From positions 18,269 to 82,268 of the forward strand of contig NZ_JAYRJY010000003.1 in NCBI RefSeq assembly GCF_041906005.1: a DNA stretch of 64,000 bases, in the 5' to 3' direction. The stretch is from Ferrovibrio sp041906005. Its GTDB lineage: Bacteria > Pseudomonadota > Alphaproteobacteria > Ferrovibrionales > Ferrovibrionaceae. The position numbers and the translations under genes are program-made. This document shows, in pieces, positions 24,409 to 32,313 of this stretch. The notes below the pieces were generated by a model, which was not told where the DNA came from, ran no database searches, and worked only from the letters and a program-made list of their open reading frames with translations. The first letter of the stretch is position 1. Every line of letters starts with the position of its first letter.

Positions 24409-24431
24409 GCCTGCTTCCCCGTTTCGTCTCG

Positions 24432-25709
24432 TTACTGCAACTTGCCGTCTTTCTTGGCGAGTTCGGTGAACTCGACCTCGATCGCGGCCAAGGCGTCTTG
24501 CGGGCTCTTCTCGCCGGCCACGGCAAGGCTCAGTTCGCGGCCAAGCACTTCCACCAGTTGCGGGGTGTAGGTGAAGACCGCGAAATTGTGGCTGGTGAGC
24601 AGGAGTTTCTTCAGCGCCGGATAATAGGGGTACTTGGCCAACACGTCCGGATCGTCGAACACGTCCGTGCGGGTCGGCGAACCGCCGGCAAGCGCGCGCT
24701 TCTTGGCGGTCTCCTTCGACTCGACCCATTTCAGGAAGGTCCAGGCCGCATCCGGATTCGGGCTCGATTTCGGAATGGCCCAGCCCCAGGCACCGTTCAA
24801 GCTGCCGCCTTTGTCAGGCGAGACGCCCGGCACCGGCATGATTTCGACCTTGCCGACAACGGCCGATTTCTTGGGGTCGTCATAGGATGTGCGGAAGAAG
24901 TTGTAGGTGATGTAGCTATAGGCCTTGCCCTGGGCCATCACGTTGAAAGCCTCGTCGAAGCCGAAGCTTGCCGAGCCGACGGGACCGTATTTGTTGATGG
25001 CGGTGGTGTATTGTTCCAGCGCCTTAACACCGGCCTCGGTGTTGAGCGTAGGCTTCCAATTGGCGTCGTGATACTCGCCGCCATTGGCAAAGAGATAGTT
25101 CGACCATTCCATGGCGATCGGATCAGGGCGCAGGCCCTGGTTGACCACGCCGTAAAAGCCATCCTTGGTGAAGAACTCGACCTGTTTGAGATACTCGTCC
25201 CAGGTCTGGGGGACGCGCAGGTCCATATTGTATTTGGCCTTGAAGCCGGCCTGGTTCTTCGCATCGGCCAGAAGATCGGTGCGATAGGTGAGACCCATCG
25301 CGTAATTGTAGAAAGGCAGCATATAGGTGGTGCCGTCGACCTTGCCGACCAGGTCCATCAACGCCGGCACATAGACGGACGTGTCGAAGTTGTCGGCCTT
25401 GATGCGCTCGTCGAGCGGCTGCATCCAGCCCGCCTTGGCAAACTCGCCGACCCAATAGAAATCGACCACGATGGCTGAATAGCTGCCCTTGGGCGCCACC
25501 AACTGCGGCACCAGTTTGGTGTGCATTTCGGCATAGTTGACCACTTCAAGATTGACGTCGATGCCGGTCTCCTTGGTGAATTCGGGCACCAGCGCCTTGA
25601 CGTATTCAGTGTCCGGGACACCTTCCATCAGGATGTTCACTGTCTCGGCCGCGGCCGATCCGACAAAGCTCAGGGCCATTACCGAGCCCAGAAGCAGTTT
25701 CTTGAGCAT
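24432..25709 (-). CDS. ABC sugar importer periplasmic binding protein
   Basis: A 425-residue solute-binding protein of the sugar family (SBP type 1). The signal peptide is MLKKLLLGSVMALSFVGSAA with probable cleavage at AAA/ET. The C-terminal half shows the family segment GAWGWAIPKSSPNPDAAWTF followed by KWVESKETAKK. It sits between the two permease genes, as in many polyol importers (for example sorbitol/mannitol SmoE types). Together with the SDR and kinase it suggests uptake of a sugar alcohol. Confidence 0.9.
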   Translation of the reverse strand: MLKKLLLGSVMALSFVGSAAAETVNILMEGVPDTEYVKALVPEFTKETGIDVNLEVVNYAEMHTKLVPQLVAPKGSYSAIVVDFYWVGEFAKAGWMQPLDERIKADNFDTSVYVPALMDLVGKVDGTTYMLPFYNYAMGLTYRTDLLADAKNQAGFKAKYNMDLRVPQTWDEYLKQVEFFTKDGFYGVVNQGLRPDPIAMEWSNYLFANGGEYHDANWKPTLNTEAGVKALEQYTTAINKYGPVGSASFGFDEAFNVMAQGKAYSYITYNFFRTSYDDPKKSAVVGKVEIMPVPGVSPDKGGSLNGAWGWAIPKSSPNPDAAWTFLKWVESKETAKKRALAGGSPTRTDVFDDPDVLAKYPYYPALKKLLLTSHNFAVFTYTPQLVEVLGRELSLAVAGEKSPQDALAAIEVEFTELAKKDGKLQ

Positions 25710-25756
25710 GATCCAACCTCCCTTTTATAGGCCCCACGACAAGGCGCGCAGGCTCG

Positions 25757-26569
25757 TCATTTCAGGGCACCCAATGACAAGCCTTTGATCAGATATTTGC
25801 GCAGGAACGGCAGCAGCGCGAAGATCGGCAGCAACGAGACTACGGTCGCCGCGGCGAGCGGCGCGATCTCGACGCCGGCATGGGTTTCCATGCTGGCAAG
25901 ACCGATCGGCAGGGTCTGGCTGTCGGCACCGCTCAAGACAAGCGCGAAGAGGAACTCATTCCAGCTGAGGATGAAACCGAGGAGACCGGCAGCGAGGATG
26001 CCGGGTGCCGCCACCGGCACAGCAATCTTGATGAAGGCCTGCCAGCGCGTGGCGCCGTCGATGCGCGCCGCTTCTTCAAGACTCGCCGAATCCCCTTCAA
26101 AGAACGAGACCAGCATCCAGGCAAGGAACGGCAAGCTGATGGTGAGATGCGACAAGATGAGACCCAAATGGGTCTGCATCAGGCCGGTACTGAAAAACAG
26201 GGTGAAGAGCGGCAGGACCAGGATGATCGGCGGCAGCATCTGGCTGGCCAACACACCGAGACGCAGGAAAGCGCCGCCCGTATTGAAGCGCGCGAAGGCA
26301 TAGGCCATGGCCGTGGCCAGCGGCAAAGCAATGGCCGTCGAAGCCAGTGCCACGATCAGACTGTTCAGAAACCAGCGCTCAAACGGATATTTCGAGAAGA
26401 TTTCGACATAGTTTTCGAGCCCCAGATGACCGATTTCGGGCGGAATCTTATAGGCGGTGAGCTTGTCGGTGAGGCTGACGCGCAAAATCCAGATCAGCGG
26501 CAGCAGAATGCACAGCGAGAAGATCGAAAGCACGATATGCGGAACGATATGGCGCCAGCCCCGTCGCAT
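25757..26569 (-). CDS. ABC sugar importer permease (MalG-like)
   Basis: A 270-residue membrane protein beginning MRRGWRHIVPHIVLSIFSL. Its EAA loop is EAARIDGATRWQAFIKIAVP, and the C-terminus LRKYLIKGLSLGALK is typical of MalG-type permeases. I chose the ATG at 26569; the open frame continues upstream through the SDR gene, whose stop is only 8 bases before this start. Placement ahead of the binding protein is unusual but the operon is otherwise complete. Confidence 0.9.
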   Translation of the reverse strand: MRRGWRHIVPHIVLSIFSLCILLPLIWILRVSLTDKLTAYKIPPEIGHLGLENYVEIFSKYPFERWFLNSLIVALASTAIALPLATAMAYAFARFNTGGAFLRLGVLASQMLPPIILVLPLFTLFFSTGLMQTHLGLILSHLTISLPFLAWMLVSFFEGDSASLEEAARIDGATRWQAFIKIAVPVAAPGILAAGLLGFILSWNEFLFALVLSGADSQTLPIGLASMETHAGVEIAPLAAATVVSLLPIFALLPFLRKYLIKGLSLGALK

Positions 26570-26577
26570 GATGTGCC

Positions 26578-27363
26578 TCAATCCATCCTGACGCCGCCGG
26601 TGACATTGAGCGCCTCGCCCGTGACGAAGCCGGCGAGATCGCTGGCCAGGAAAAGCACGGTCTTGGCGACGTCTTCCGGCTGCTCCAGGCGGCCCATCGG
26701 TGTCTGGTTGATATAGTCGTCGATCACCGCCTGGGGCGACATCTGCCGCAGCTTGGCCTCCCACTCGACTTCGCGGGATTGCATGCCGGTCTTGACGAAA
26801 CCGGGGCACACGCAATTGACGCGGATGCCATGCGGCGCCATCTCGCGCGCCAGGGCCTGGGTGAAGCCGACCACCGCGAACTTGCTGGCCGAATAGTGCG
26901 CCAGCCATGGCGCACCCCATTTGCCGGCAAGGGACGCGGTATTGACGATGACGCCCTGGCGCTTCTCGGCCAGGAAATGCCGCACCGCTGCCTGGTTCGT
27001 GAGGAAGATGCCCTTGGCGTTGACGTCGAAATTGAAGTCCCAATCCTCGTCCGTGAGGTCGGTGACGAGTTTCATCGACGAGACGCCGGCATTCGCCGCA
27101 AGGACATCGTAACCACCAAAACGCTCAATGACGGTTACGAAGGCGGCGGTCACACTGGCGCGGTCGCGGACGTCGATCTTGAGACCGATATGCTGGTCAC
27201 CCAGCCCCCTTGCGGCGGCAACGGCACCGGTTTCATCAAGATCGGCGATCGCCACACGCATGCCGGCAGCATGAAACTGGCGCGCGATCGCCAGCCCGAT
27301 ACCCGTAGCACCGCCGGTGACGATGGCACGCTTGCCCGCCAACTCCTTCAGCATCCCTATCAC
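26578..27363 (-). CDS. SDR-family dehydrogenase, probable polyol dehydrogenase
   Basis: A 261-residue classical SDR and first gene of the polyol operon. It has TGGATGIGLAI for NAD binding, D at the end of strand 2 (IADLDE, favouring NAD over NADP), NAGVSS, catalytic Ser in NTASLAG and Tyr-x3-Lys in YSASKFA, and the closing FVTGEALNVTGGVRMD. A start at 27354 (MLKELAGK) is an alternative. Polyol dehydrogenases of this family (sorbitol, galactitol, ribitol types) usually open such operons. It faces the DeoR gene across the operator region 27364-27501. Confidence 0.88.
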   Translation of the reverse strand: MIGMLKELAGKRAIVTGGATGIGLAIARQFHAAGMRVAIADLDETGAVAAARGLGDQHIGLKIDVRDRASVTAAFVTVIERFGGYDVLAANAGVSSMKLVTDLTDEDWDFNFDVNAKGIFLTNQAAVRHFLAEKRQGVIVNTASLAGKWGAPWLAHYSASKFAVVGFTQALAREMAPHGIRVNCVCPGFVKTGMQSREVEWEAKLRQMSPQAVIDDYINQTPMGRLEQPEDVAKTVLFLASDLAGFVTGEALNVTGGVRMD

Positions 27364-27372
27364 GCCTTTCGT

Positions 27373-27404
27373 TTTCGATCATTATAGATCGATTTCGATC
27401 ATTA
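27373..27404. promoter_or_regulatory. Two direct repeats TTTCGATCATTA, candidate DeoR operators
   Basis: TTTCGATCATTA occurs at 27373-27384 and again at 27393-27404, exactly 20 bases apart (two helical turns), just upstream of the SDR start. DeoR-family repressors often bind such repeated sites. The region is AT-rich compared with its surroundings, as expected for an operator-promoter. Confidence 0.65.
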
Positions 27405-27465
27405 ATACTGAAGCGAGTCCGCCTTGGCAAGTCCCGAGACTGGATTTTTCAACAATCGCCGCTAC

Positions 27466-27484
27466 TATGATCGAAAATGATCAT
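27466..27484. promoter_or_regulatory. Inverted copy of the DeoR operator plus ATGATCAT palindrome
   Basis: TATGATCGAAA (27466-27476) is the reverse complement of TTTCGATCATA, so a third, inverted copy of the operator lies just upstream of the DeoR gene. It is directly followed by the palindrome ATGATCAT (27477-27484). This copy would allow autorepression or a loop with the two direct copies about 80-90 bases away. Confidence 0.6.
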
Positions 27485-27501
27485 GTTGGTGCCCGATTCG
27501 A

Positions 27502-28323
27502 ATGACCGCTAAAACTGCTGCCCCAGCGCGCGCGCAGATAACAATCCGCGATGGATTGCTGCGCGACTTTGTCGAACGCCGGGGATTTGCGACCGTCAGT
27601 GAGATTGCGGCTGAACTGGGCGTGTCGGAGATCACCGTGCGGCGCGACCTGACCCGGCTGGAAAGCCAGGGCCTGCTGGTGCGGACCCATGGCGGAGCGC
27701 TGGCCGGCAAGCTCAGTTCCGCCGAGAGCTTCGACAGCGACGAACCGACCTTCGAGGCAAGACGCCGGCGCAATGCCGACGCCAAGACCCGGATCGGCGT
27801 CGCCGCCGCCGCGCTGGTACGCCCGGGCGCCACGATCGGCATCGATGTCGGCACAACGACCTTGGAACTGGCGCGCCAGTTGGCGACGCGTGCCGATATC
27901 AAGATCTTCACCAACAATGTCCGCGCTGCGACTTTGCTGGCCGAGGGACCGGCCGCAGTCTACCTGCCAGGCGGCCAGTTGCGTGCCAAAGAACTGTCGG
28001 TCCACGGCTCAATCGCCATCGCTCAGTTGCGGCATTACTGGTTTGATCAGGCATTCATCGGCTTTTCAGGCCTGACCGACCAGGGCCTGTTCGACTATTC
28101 GCTGGAAGATACCGAGATCAAGCGCGTCTATATCGAGCGCGCCGCCCAGATCGTGGCGCTGTGCGATTCCTCGAAGTTCGGCCGCCTTTCCATGGCGCGT
28201 GTCGGCACGCTGGAGGAAATCGATACCCTCATCACCGACGCGCAGCCGCCTGCTGCCCTGCGCGATGCGCTGGAACAGGCCAATGTCTCGATCATCGTGG
28301 CAGAGGCGGCCGGCTCTGAGTGA
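27502..28323 (+). CDS. DeoR/GlpR-family transcriptional repressor
   Basis: A 273-residue repressor. The N-terminal DeoR HTH is clear (VSEIAAELGVSEITVRRDLT then LLVRTHGGAL). The C-terminal DeoRC sensor domain has IGIDVGTTTLELARQLA, ELSVHGSIAI, and the family's FDQAFIGFSGL and LCDSSKFGR segments. Such proteins sense sugar phosphates. It is divergent from the polyol operon and flanks three copies of a shared operator sequence. The start lacks a clear Shine-Dalgarno. Its 3' end is 6 bases from the convergent MFS gene. Confidence 0.93.
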   Translation: MTAKTAAPARAQITIRDGLLRDFVERRGFATVSEIAAELGVSEITVRRDLTRLESQGLLVRTHGGALAGKLSSAESFDSDEPTFEARRRRNADAKTRIGVAAAALVRPGATIGIDVGTTTLELARQLATRADIKIFTNNVRAATLLAEGPAAVYLPGGQLRAKELSVHGSIAIAQLRHYWFDQAFIGFSGLTDQGLFDYSLEDTEIKRVYIERAAQIVALCDSSKFGRLSMARVGTLEEIDTLITDAQPPAALRDALEQANVSIIVAEAAGSE

Positions 28324-28329
28324 AAGGAC

Positions 28330-29556
28330 CTATCGCCGCGTGCGAACGAATAGAGCGCCCGCCAGCAGGACATTGAAGAGCGCCAAGCCGACGACGATCC
28401 CGAGTGCCGTATGGGCGCCCCAATATTCGATCATCAGGGCACCGACCGAAGGCGCCGCGGCCTGGGCCATCAGGCTGGGGCGGGCCAATTTGCCCATGAT
28501 CGGCGCATAGTCGTCAGGGCCGAATAGGACCAGCGGCAAGGTTGCGCGCGCAATGGATTCCAGGCCGATGCCGGCACCGTAGAAGATCAGGGTCAGGAAG
28601 ATAAAGGGCAGCCCGCCCCATAGCAGTCCAAGACCGATCGCCACCGCCGAGACCGAGGCCAGCTTGGTCCAGATCGGGTGATGGTATTTCCCGATCAGCA
28701 TCTCGACGAAGCGAGCCCCGACCTGCGACGGACCGACCAAGGTGCCCAAGGCAACCGCGGCAGCGAGCGTGATATCCCGCGCCTGCAGGATAGTGAGCAG
28801 ATGCACTGAAATCACGGTCGATACCGTCGAGCCGATCATGATGGTCGCCGCCAGCAGAAGGAAAGTCGAGCGGGTCGGCCGATATGCGGGAACATCTACG
28901 ACCGTTGCATCGGCAGCATGCATTGAGAGGTTGCGCCTGGCCGATCCATGCGGCAGGGCGAAAAGATAGAGCGGCAGGCAGAGGCCGAGGTGAATGAGCG
29001 CATAGGTCGCGCAAGCTCCTCGCCAACCGAGTTCCGAGACCAGAAAGGCCGAAAAGGGCCAGCAGGCGGTGCTGGCAAAGCCGCCGAAGAGAGTGAGGCT
29101 CGCGATCATCGGTCGCGCACCCTGGCCGTAAATATGACCCAAGGTAGAAAAGGCCGGATCATAGAGCCCGGCACCCATGCCAAGGCCGATGATCAGCCAG
29201 GCTATGAGGAACACCGGCAAGCTTGGGGCAACAGACAGGCCGAACAGGCCAACAGCCAGCAGGGTTGCGCTGACGGCAAGGATCGGACGCCCGCCATATT
29301 GCCTGATCTTCCGGCCGATGAAAGGCGACGCCAGACCAGCCGTCAGCAGGCCCAGCGAAAGCCCGCCGACAACCCAGGACAGGGACCACCCCGTATCGTT
29401 GGCGATGGGCTCTGCGAGAACCGCGGGAAGATAATAGGAGGAACCCCAAGCGATGATCTGGGTCACGCCGAGAACCGGTACGACCAGACGTGGTGAGGTC
29501 TTTATGCGCGCCGCGTCTGTGATGTCCCTATTCAAGCAACCGCACCGCAACCGCAT
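28330..29556 (-). CDS. MFS transporter in the arsenic cluster
   Basis: A 408-residue major-facilitator protein with about 12 hydrophobic segments. The N-terminal half begins at VPVLGVTQIIAWGSSYYLPA and has the loop-2/3 region PFIGRKIRQYGGRP. The first ~20 residues include a CGC that comes from overlap with the Cys-rich tail codons of the flavoprotein gene (overlap 29532-29556), so translation is probably coupled. Paired MFS and FAD-oxidoreductase genes are frequent in alphaproteobacterial ars clusters. An efflux role is likely; the cargo is unproven. ArsJ seems unlikely, since no glyceraldehyde-3-phosphate dehydrogenase gene lies nearby. Confidence 0.85.
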   Translation of the reverse strand: MRLRCGCLNRDITDAARIKTSPRLVVPVLGVTQIIAWGSSYYLPAVLAEPIANDTGWSLSWVVGGLSLGLLTAGLASPFIGRKIRQYGGRPILAVSATLLAVGLFGLSVAPSLPVFLIAWLIIGLGMGAGLYDPAFSTLGHIYGQGARPMIASLTLFGGFASTACWPFSAFLVSELGWRGACATYALIHLGLCLPLYLFALPHGSARRNLSMHAADATVVDVPAYRPTRSTFLLLAATIMIGSTVSTVISVHLLTILQARDITLAAAVALGTLVGPSQVGARFVEMLIGKYHHPIWTKLASVSAVAIGLGLLWGGLPFIFLTLIFYGAGIGLESIARATLPLVLFGPDDYAPIMGKLARPSLMAQAAAPSVGALMIEYWGAHTALGIVVGLALFNVLLAGALFVRTRR

Positions 29557-30914
29557 CCGGCCTTGCCGGCCGATTTGGCGACGACGTCGGCAACACAGCA
29601 GGCATTGCTTTCTAGCGGCGCCGGCCCGCCGCAGCAGCCGCTAGCGTCGGCGGCACTGTCGGTCGAACAGATCCCGGTCTCGGGCAGCACAAGATGGACG
29701 TCGTCCGCCGCTTTCATATCGCCGGCAAGAGCCGCCGCCACGGAGCGCGCCTGTTCATAGCCGGTCAGCAACAGGAAAGTTGGGGCCCGGCCATAGCTTT
29801 TGACACCGATCGTGTAGAAGCCGGGTTCGGGATGCGATGTTTCCTTATGCCCATGTGGCGGCACTGATCCGCAGGAATGCAGATTGGGATCGATCAGCGG
29901 TCCCAAAGCCTTCACCCCTTCCAGCCATGGATCAAGTTCCAGACGAAGTTCGCGCGTGATTTCCAGGTCTGGCCTCTGTCCTGTTGCGACAATGATCCTG
30001 TCCACTGGCGCCAATGCCCGTTCCCCGCTGCTTGTGGTTCCGACCAGCTGCAAGCCACCTGCTTGTTCGCGAAGCGCCGTCGCGGAAAAATCCGTTATGA
30101 GCTCGATTCGCCCCTGGTCAACCAATTGCTTCAGCCTGGTCCCAAGGGCGCCTCGTGCTTCAAGTTCATCGGCCGAGCCGCCGCCATAGATGCGGTCCAT
30201 GTTCGTGCCGCGCACGACCCAGACCGCCTTCGTTGCCGATTCGGCCTCCGCCAGCCGGACGAGATCGAGCAACACATTGATCGCCGAATAGCCACCACCG
30301 ACCACGGCCACGCGCCGGCCGGCATATTCTGCTCTGCCAGCGCCAAGCACGTCCGGCATGCCATAGGCGATGCGCTCCGCAAAGGCCGCCTCACCCTGGA
30401 TCTTGAGGCCCGAGGCACCGAGCGGGTTCGGGTTCTGCCAAGTGCCGGATGCATCGATGACGGCTCTGGCGAGATCAACCCGCAGTTTGCCGGTCGTCGT
30501 CTCGACACGCAATTCGAACGGCTTGGTCTCGCGCCCTTTGCTCGTCACCTTATCGAGCCCGGCGCGCGAAATTGCGACGATTCTGGCGCCCGTTTCTATC
30601 TGGCCTTTGAGCTCGGGCAAATCAGCTAAGGGCTGCAGATAGTCGCGCACAATCTCTTCTCCCGTGGGGAGCGCGTCAGGTCGCTTCACGTTCCAGCCAT
30701 GGCGCTCCAGCAGCCGGCGAGATGCCGTATCGACATTCTGCTCCCAAGTCGTGAAGACGCGGACATGGCCCCAATTGCGGATGTTGGCGCCGACGCTCGC
30801 GCCGGCCTCGTAGACCTTGAAGGGAAGGCCACGTTCCGCAAGATGCGCCGCGGCGGCCAAGCCAATCGGGCCCGCACCAATGATCGCGACCGGAAGTTTC
30901 TCGAGAGTGGTCAT
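29532..30914 (-). CDS. ArsO-like FAD/NAD(P)-binding oxidoreductase with seven-cysteine tail
   Basis: A 460-residue flavoprotein of the monooxygenase-like two-Rossmann type: GAGPIGLAAAAHLAERG near the N-terminus binds FAD and VVGGGYSAINVLLDL binds NADPH; IVATGQRPD is the linker motif. The C-terminal ~45 residues are a low-complexity extension with seven cysteines (C416, C427-C428, C439-C440, C454, C456), suited to bind As(III) or another soft metal. It lies between the first ArsR gene and the MFS gene. Related ars-cluster flavoproteins are called ArsO and their reaction is not settled; oxidation or thiol relay of an arsenical is inference. Confidence 0.83.
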   Translation of the reverse strand: MTTLEKLPVAIIGAGPIGLAAAAHLAERGLPFKVYEAGASVGANIRNWGHVRVFTTWEQNVDTASRRLLERHGWNVKRPDALPTGEEIVRDYLQPLADLPELKGQIETGARIVAISRAGLDKVTSKGRETKPFELRVETTTGKLRVDLARAVIDASGTWQNPNPLGASGLKIQGEAAFAERIAYGMPDVLGAGRAEYAGRRVAVVGGGYSAINVLLDLVRLAEAESATKAVWVVRGTNMDRIYGGGSADELEARGALGTRLKQLVDQGRIELITDFSATALREQAGGLQLVGTTSSGERALAPVDRIIVATGQRPDLEITRELRLELDPWLEGVKALGPLIDPNLHSCGSVPPHGHKETSHPEPGFYTIGVKSYGRAPTFLLLTGYEQARSVAAALAGDMKAADDVHLVLPETGICSTDSAADASGCCGGPAPLESNACCVADVVAKSAGKAGCGCGAVA

Positions 30915-30937
30915 CTCGCATCTCCTCTATTTCCAAC

Positions 30938-30950
30938 TTATTCGAAATAT
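30938..30950. promoter_or_regulatory. TTATTCGAAATAT, candidate ArsR site before the flavoprotein gene
   Basis: This AT-rich near-palindrome shares TTCGAAATA with the site at 31337-31345. It lies between the first ArsR stop and the flavoprotein start, suggesting that the flavoprotein-MFS pair can also be repressed independently. Confidence 0.4.
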
Positions 30951-30969
30951 CTGGGTAAAAAAAAGCCGA

Positions 30970-31284
30970 TCAGGCAGCCTTGCCTTTCGGCTTGCACTTA
31001 GCGTCCATGCAGCATTCGTCGACCAGGTAGCCGACTAGGTTTTGCATGGTCGGATAGTGCGCATGACATACCAAGGTCGTCCCTTGTCGCTCCTGATAGA
31101 TGAGCCCGGCCGACATCAGATGGCGGATATGATGCGACAGGGTCGATGCCGCAATCTCCAGTTTTTCCTGGAGATCGCCGCAGGAGAGACCATCAGCGCC
31201 GGCCCGAACCAAGGCGCGATAAAGTTCGAGCCGGATCGGGTTGCCGAGGGACGATAATTGCTGAGCTGCTATTTCGATTTTCAT
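30970..31284 (-). CDS. arsR: ArsR-family arsenite-responsive repressor (first copy)
   Basis: A 104-residue winged-helix repressor. HTH: LEIAASTLSHHIRHLMSAGL. The likely metalloid site is C-terminal, with C91-C92 and C97 in LVDECCMDAKC; C35 and C73 are additional. This C-terminal cysteine placement resembles the AfArsR type rather than the E. coli type, which uses CVCDL in the recognition helix. It is the first gene of the leftward half of the ars cluster, divergent from a second ArsR gene. Derepression by As(III) is established for the family; the exact ligands here are inferred. Confidence 0.9.
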   Translation of the reverse strand: MKIEIAAQQLSSLGNPIRLELYRALVRAGADGLSCGDLQEKLEIAASTLSHHIRHLMSAGLIYQERQGTTLVCHAHYPTMQNLVGYLVDECCMDAKCKPKGKAA

Positions 31285-31322
31285 GGAAATAGAGTGGCCA
31301 TCCGACGCGCGTCCGTCAAGAC

Positions 31323-31347
31323 GTATTTCAATAATTTTCGAAATAAC
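31323..31347. promoter_or_regulatory. AT-rich near-palindrome in the arsR/arsR divergent promoter
   Basis: The region 31323-31347 contains TATTTCAATAATTTTCGAAATAA, in which ATTTC and GAAAT form opposing arms. A related element ATTATCGAATTAT (31417-31429) covers the start of the second ArsR gene. Both resemble the TTCGAAATA element upstream of the flavoprotein gene. They are probable ArsR operators controlling both directions. Confidence 0.5.
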
Positions 31348-31427
31348 CGCCTGTCGTTTCCGGCAGTCACGGAATCTTCACATTGATCGCCTTGACAGAA
31401 TATCAACATTTCTATGATTATCGAATT

Positions 31428-31766
31428 ATGGAAACGAAAAATGCAATTTCCGCCCTGTCCGCCCTCGCCCAGGAAACGCGGCTAGACGTGTTTCGCCTGC
31501 TCATGCAGTGCCTGCCGGACGGCATGCCGGCCGGCGATTTGGCGGAGAAATTCGGCGTACCGGCCAGTACCATGTCCACGCATCTCGCCATTCTGACGCG
31601 AGCGGGTCTGACGCGGTCTGATCGTGACGGCCGCACCATCTATTACGCAGCCGAATTGGACGGCATCAAGAGCCTGCTCGAGTTCCTGGTCAAGGATTGC
31701 TGCAACGGCAAGTCCAGAGACTGCAACAAGCTTCTAGCGGCAGCCCTGTCGCCCTGCTGTTCCTGA
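31428..31766 (+). CDS. arsR: ArsR-family repressor (second copy, Cys-rich C-terminus)
   Basis: A 112-residue winged-helix repressor with HTH FGVPASTMSTHLAILTRAGL. The C-terminus carries C91-C92, C99 and C110-C111 (VKDCCN ... RDCN ... SPCCS), a likely As(III) tri-thiol site plus a terminal Cys pair. The ATG at 31428 gives the conserved METKNAISALSALAQETRLD start; the frame runs back to 31383. It is only moderately similar to the other ArsR, so the two may respond to different arsenic species. It opens the arsC-ACR3 transcript. Confidence 0.92.
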   Translation: METKNAISALSALAQETRLDVFRLLMQCLPDGMPAGDLAEKFGVPASTMSTHLAILTRAGLTRSDRDGRTIYYAAELDGIKSLLEFLVKDCCNGKSRDCNKLLAAALSPCCS

Positions 31767-31790
31767 ACCATCCGATCTTTGAGGTGCCAT

Positions 31791-32300
31791 ATGGCCGAGC
31801 GCGTCTATAACGTACTCTTTCTTTGCACGGGCAATTCGGCCCGCAGCATTCTGGCTGAGAGCATTCTCAACCGCGATGGCCAGGGCCGTTTCAGGGCCTT
31901 CAGCGCCGGCAGCCAGCCGAAGGGTGAGGTGCACCCATTCGCCATTAGCCTCCTCAGGAAGATGAACCATCCGATCGACGGATTGCGTTCCAAGAGCTGG
32001 GATGAATTTGCCGCCGACGGCGCGCCGATCATGGACTTCGTCTTTACGGTTTGCGACAACGCGGCCAATGAGGTCTGCCCCGTTTGGCCTGGTCAGCCGA
32101 TGAGTGCCCATTGGGGGTTGCCGGATCCGGCGGCAGTAGAAGGCAGCGAGGCCGAGCGGCATCTTGCTTTTGCCGACACCTATCGACTGCTGGCCAATCG
32201 GATCGGCATCTTTACCAGCCTGCCGATGAAATCGCTGGACAGGCTCAGCCTGCAGAAGCGCCTCAGCGAAATCGGCCGGAATTTCACCCAAACAGCCTGA
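31791..32300 (+). CDS. arsC: Arsenate reductase, low-molecular-weight phosphatase type
   Basis: A 169-residue ArsC of the LMW protein tyrosine phosphatase fold. The P-loop C12-T-G-N-S-A-R18-S is intact, and the distal part AHWGLPDPAAVEGS holds the family aspartate. It reduces arsenate to arsenite for export. The protein is longer than Bacillus ArsC (about 139) by a C-terminal helix (RLSLQKRLSEIGR), as in many alphaproteobacterial forms. The ATG at 31791 is preceded by GAGG; an upstream TTG at 31779 is possible. It follows ArsR by 24 bases. Confidence 0.93.
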   Translation: MAERVYNVLFLCTGNSARSILAESILNRDGQGRFRAFSAGSQPKGEVHPFAISLLRKMNHPIDGLRSKSWDEFAADGAPIMDFVFTVCDNAANEVCPVWPGQPMSAHWGLPDPAAVEGSEAERHLAFADTYRLLANRIGIFTSLPMKSLDRLSLQKRLSEIGRNFTQTA

Positions 32301-32313
32301 CCCTTCGGGGCAA

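Noticed and set aside
28330..29556. MFS gene as ArsJ (arseno-phosphoglycerate exporter)
   Set aside because: ArsJ is normally paired with a glyceraldehyde-3-phosphate dehydrogenase gene, and none is found in the cluster.
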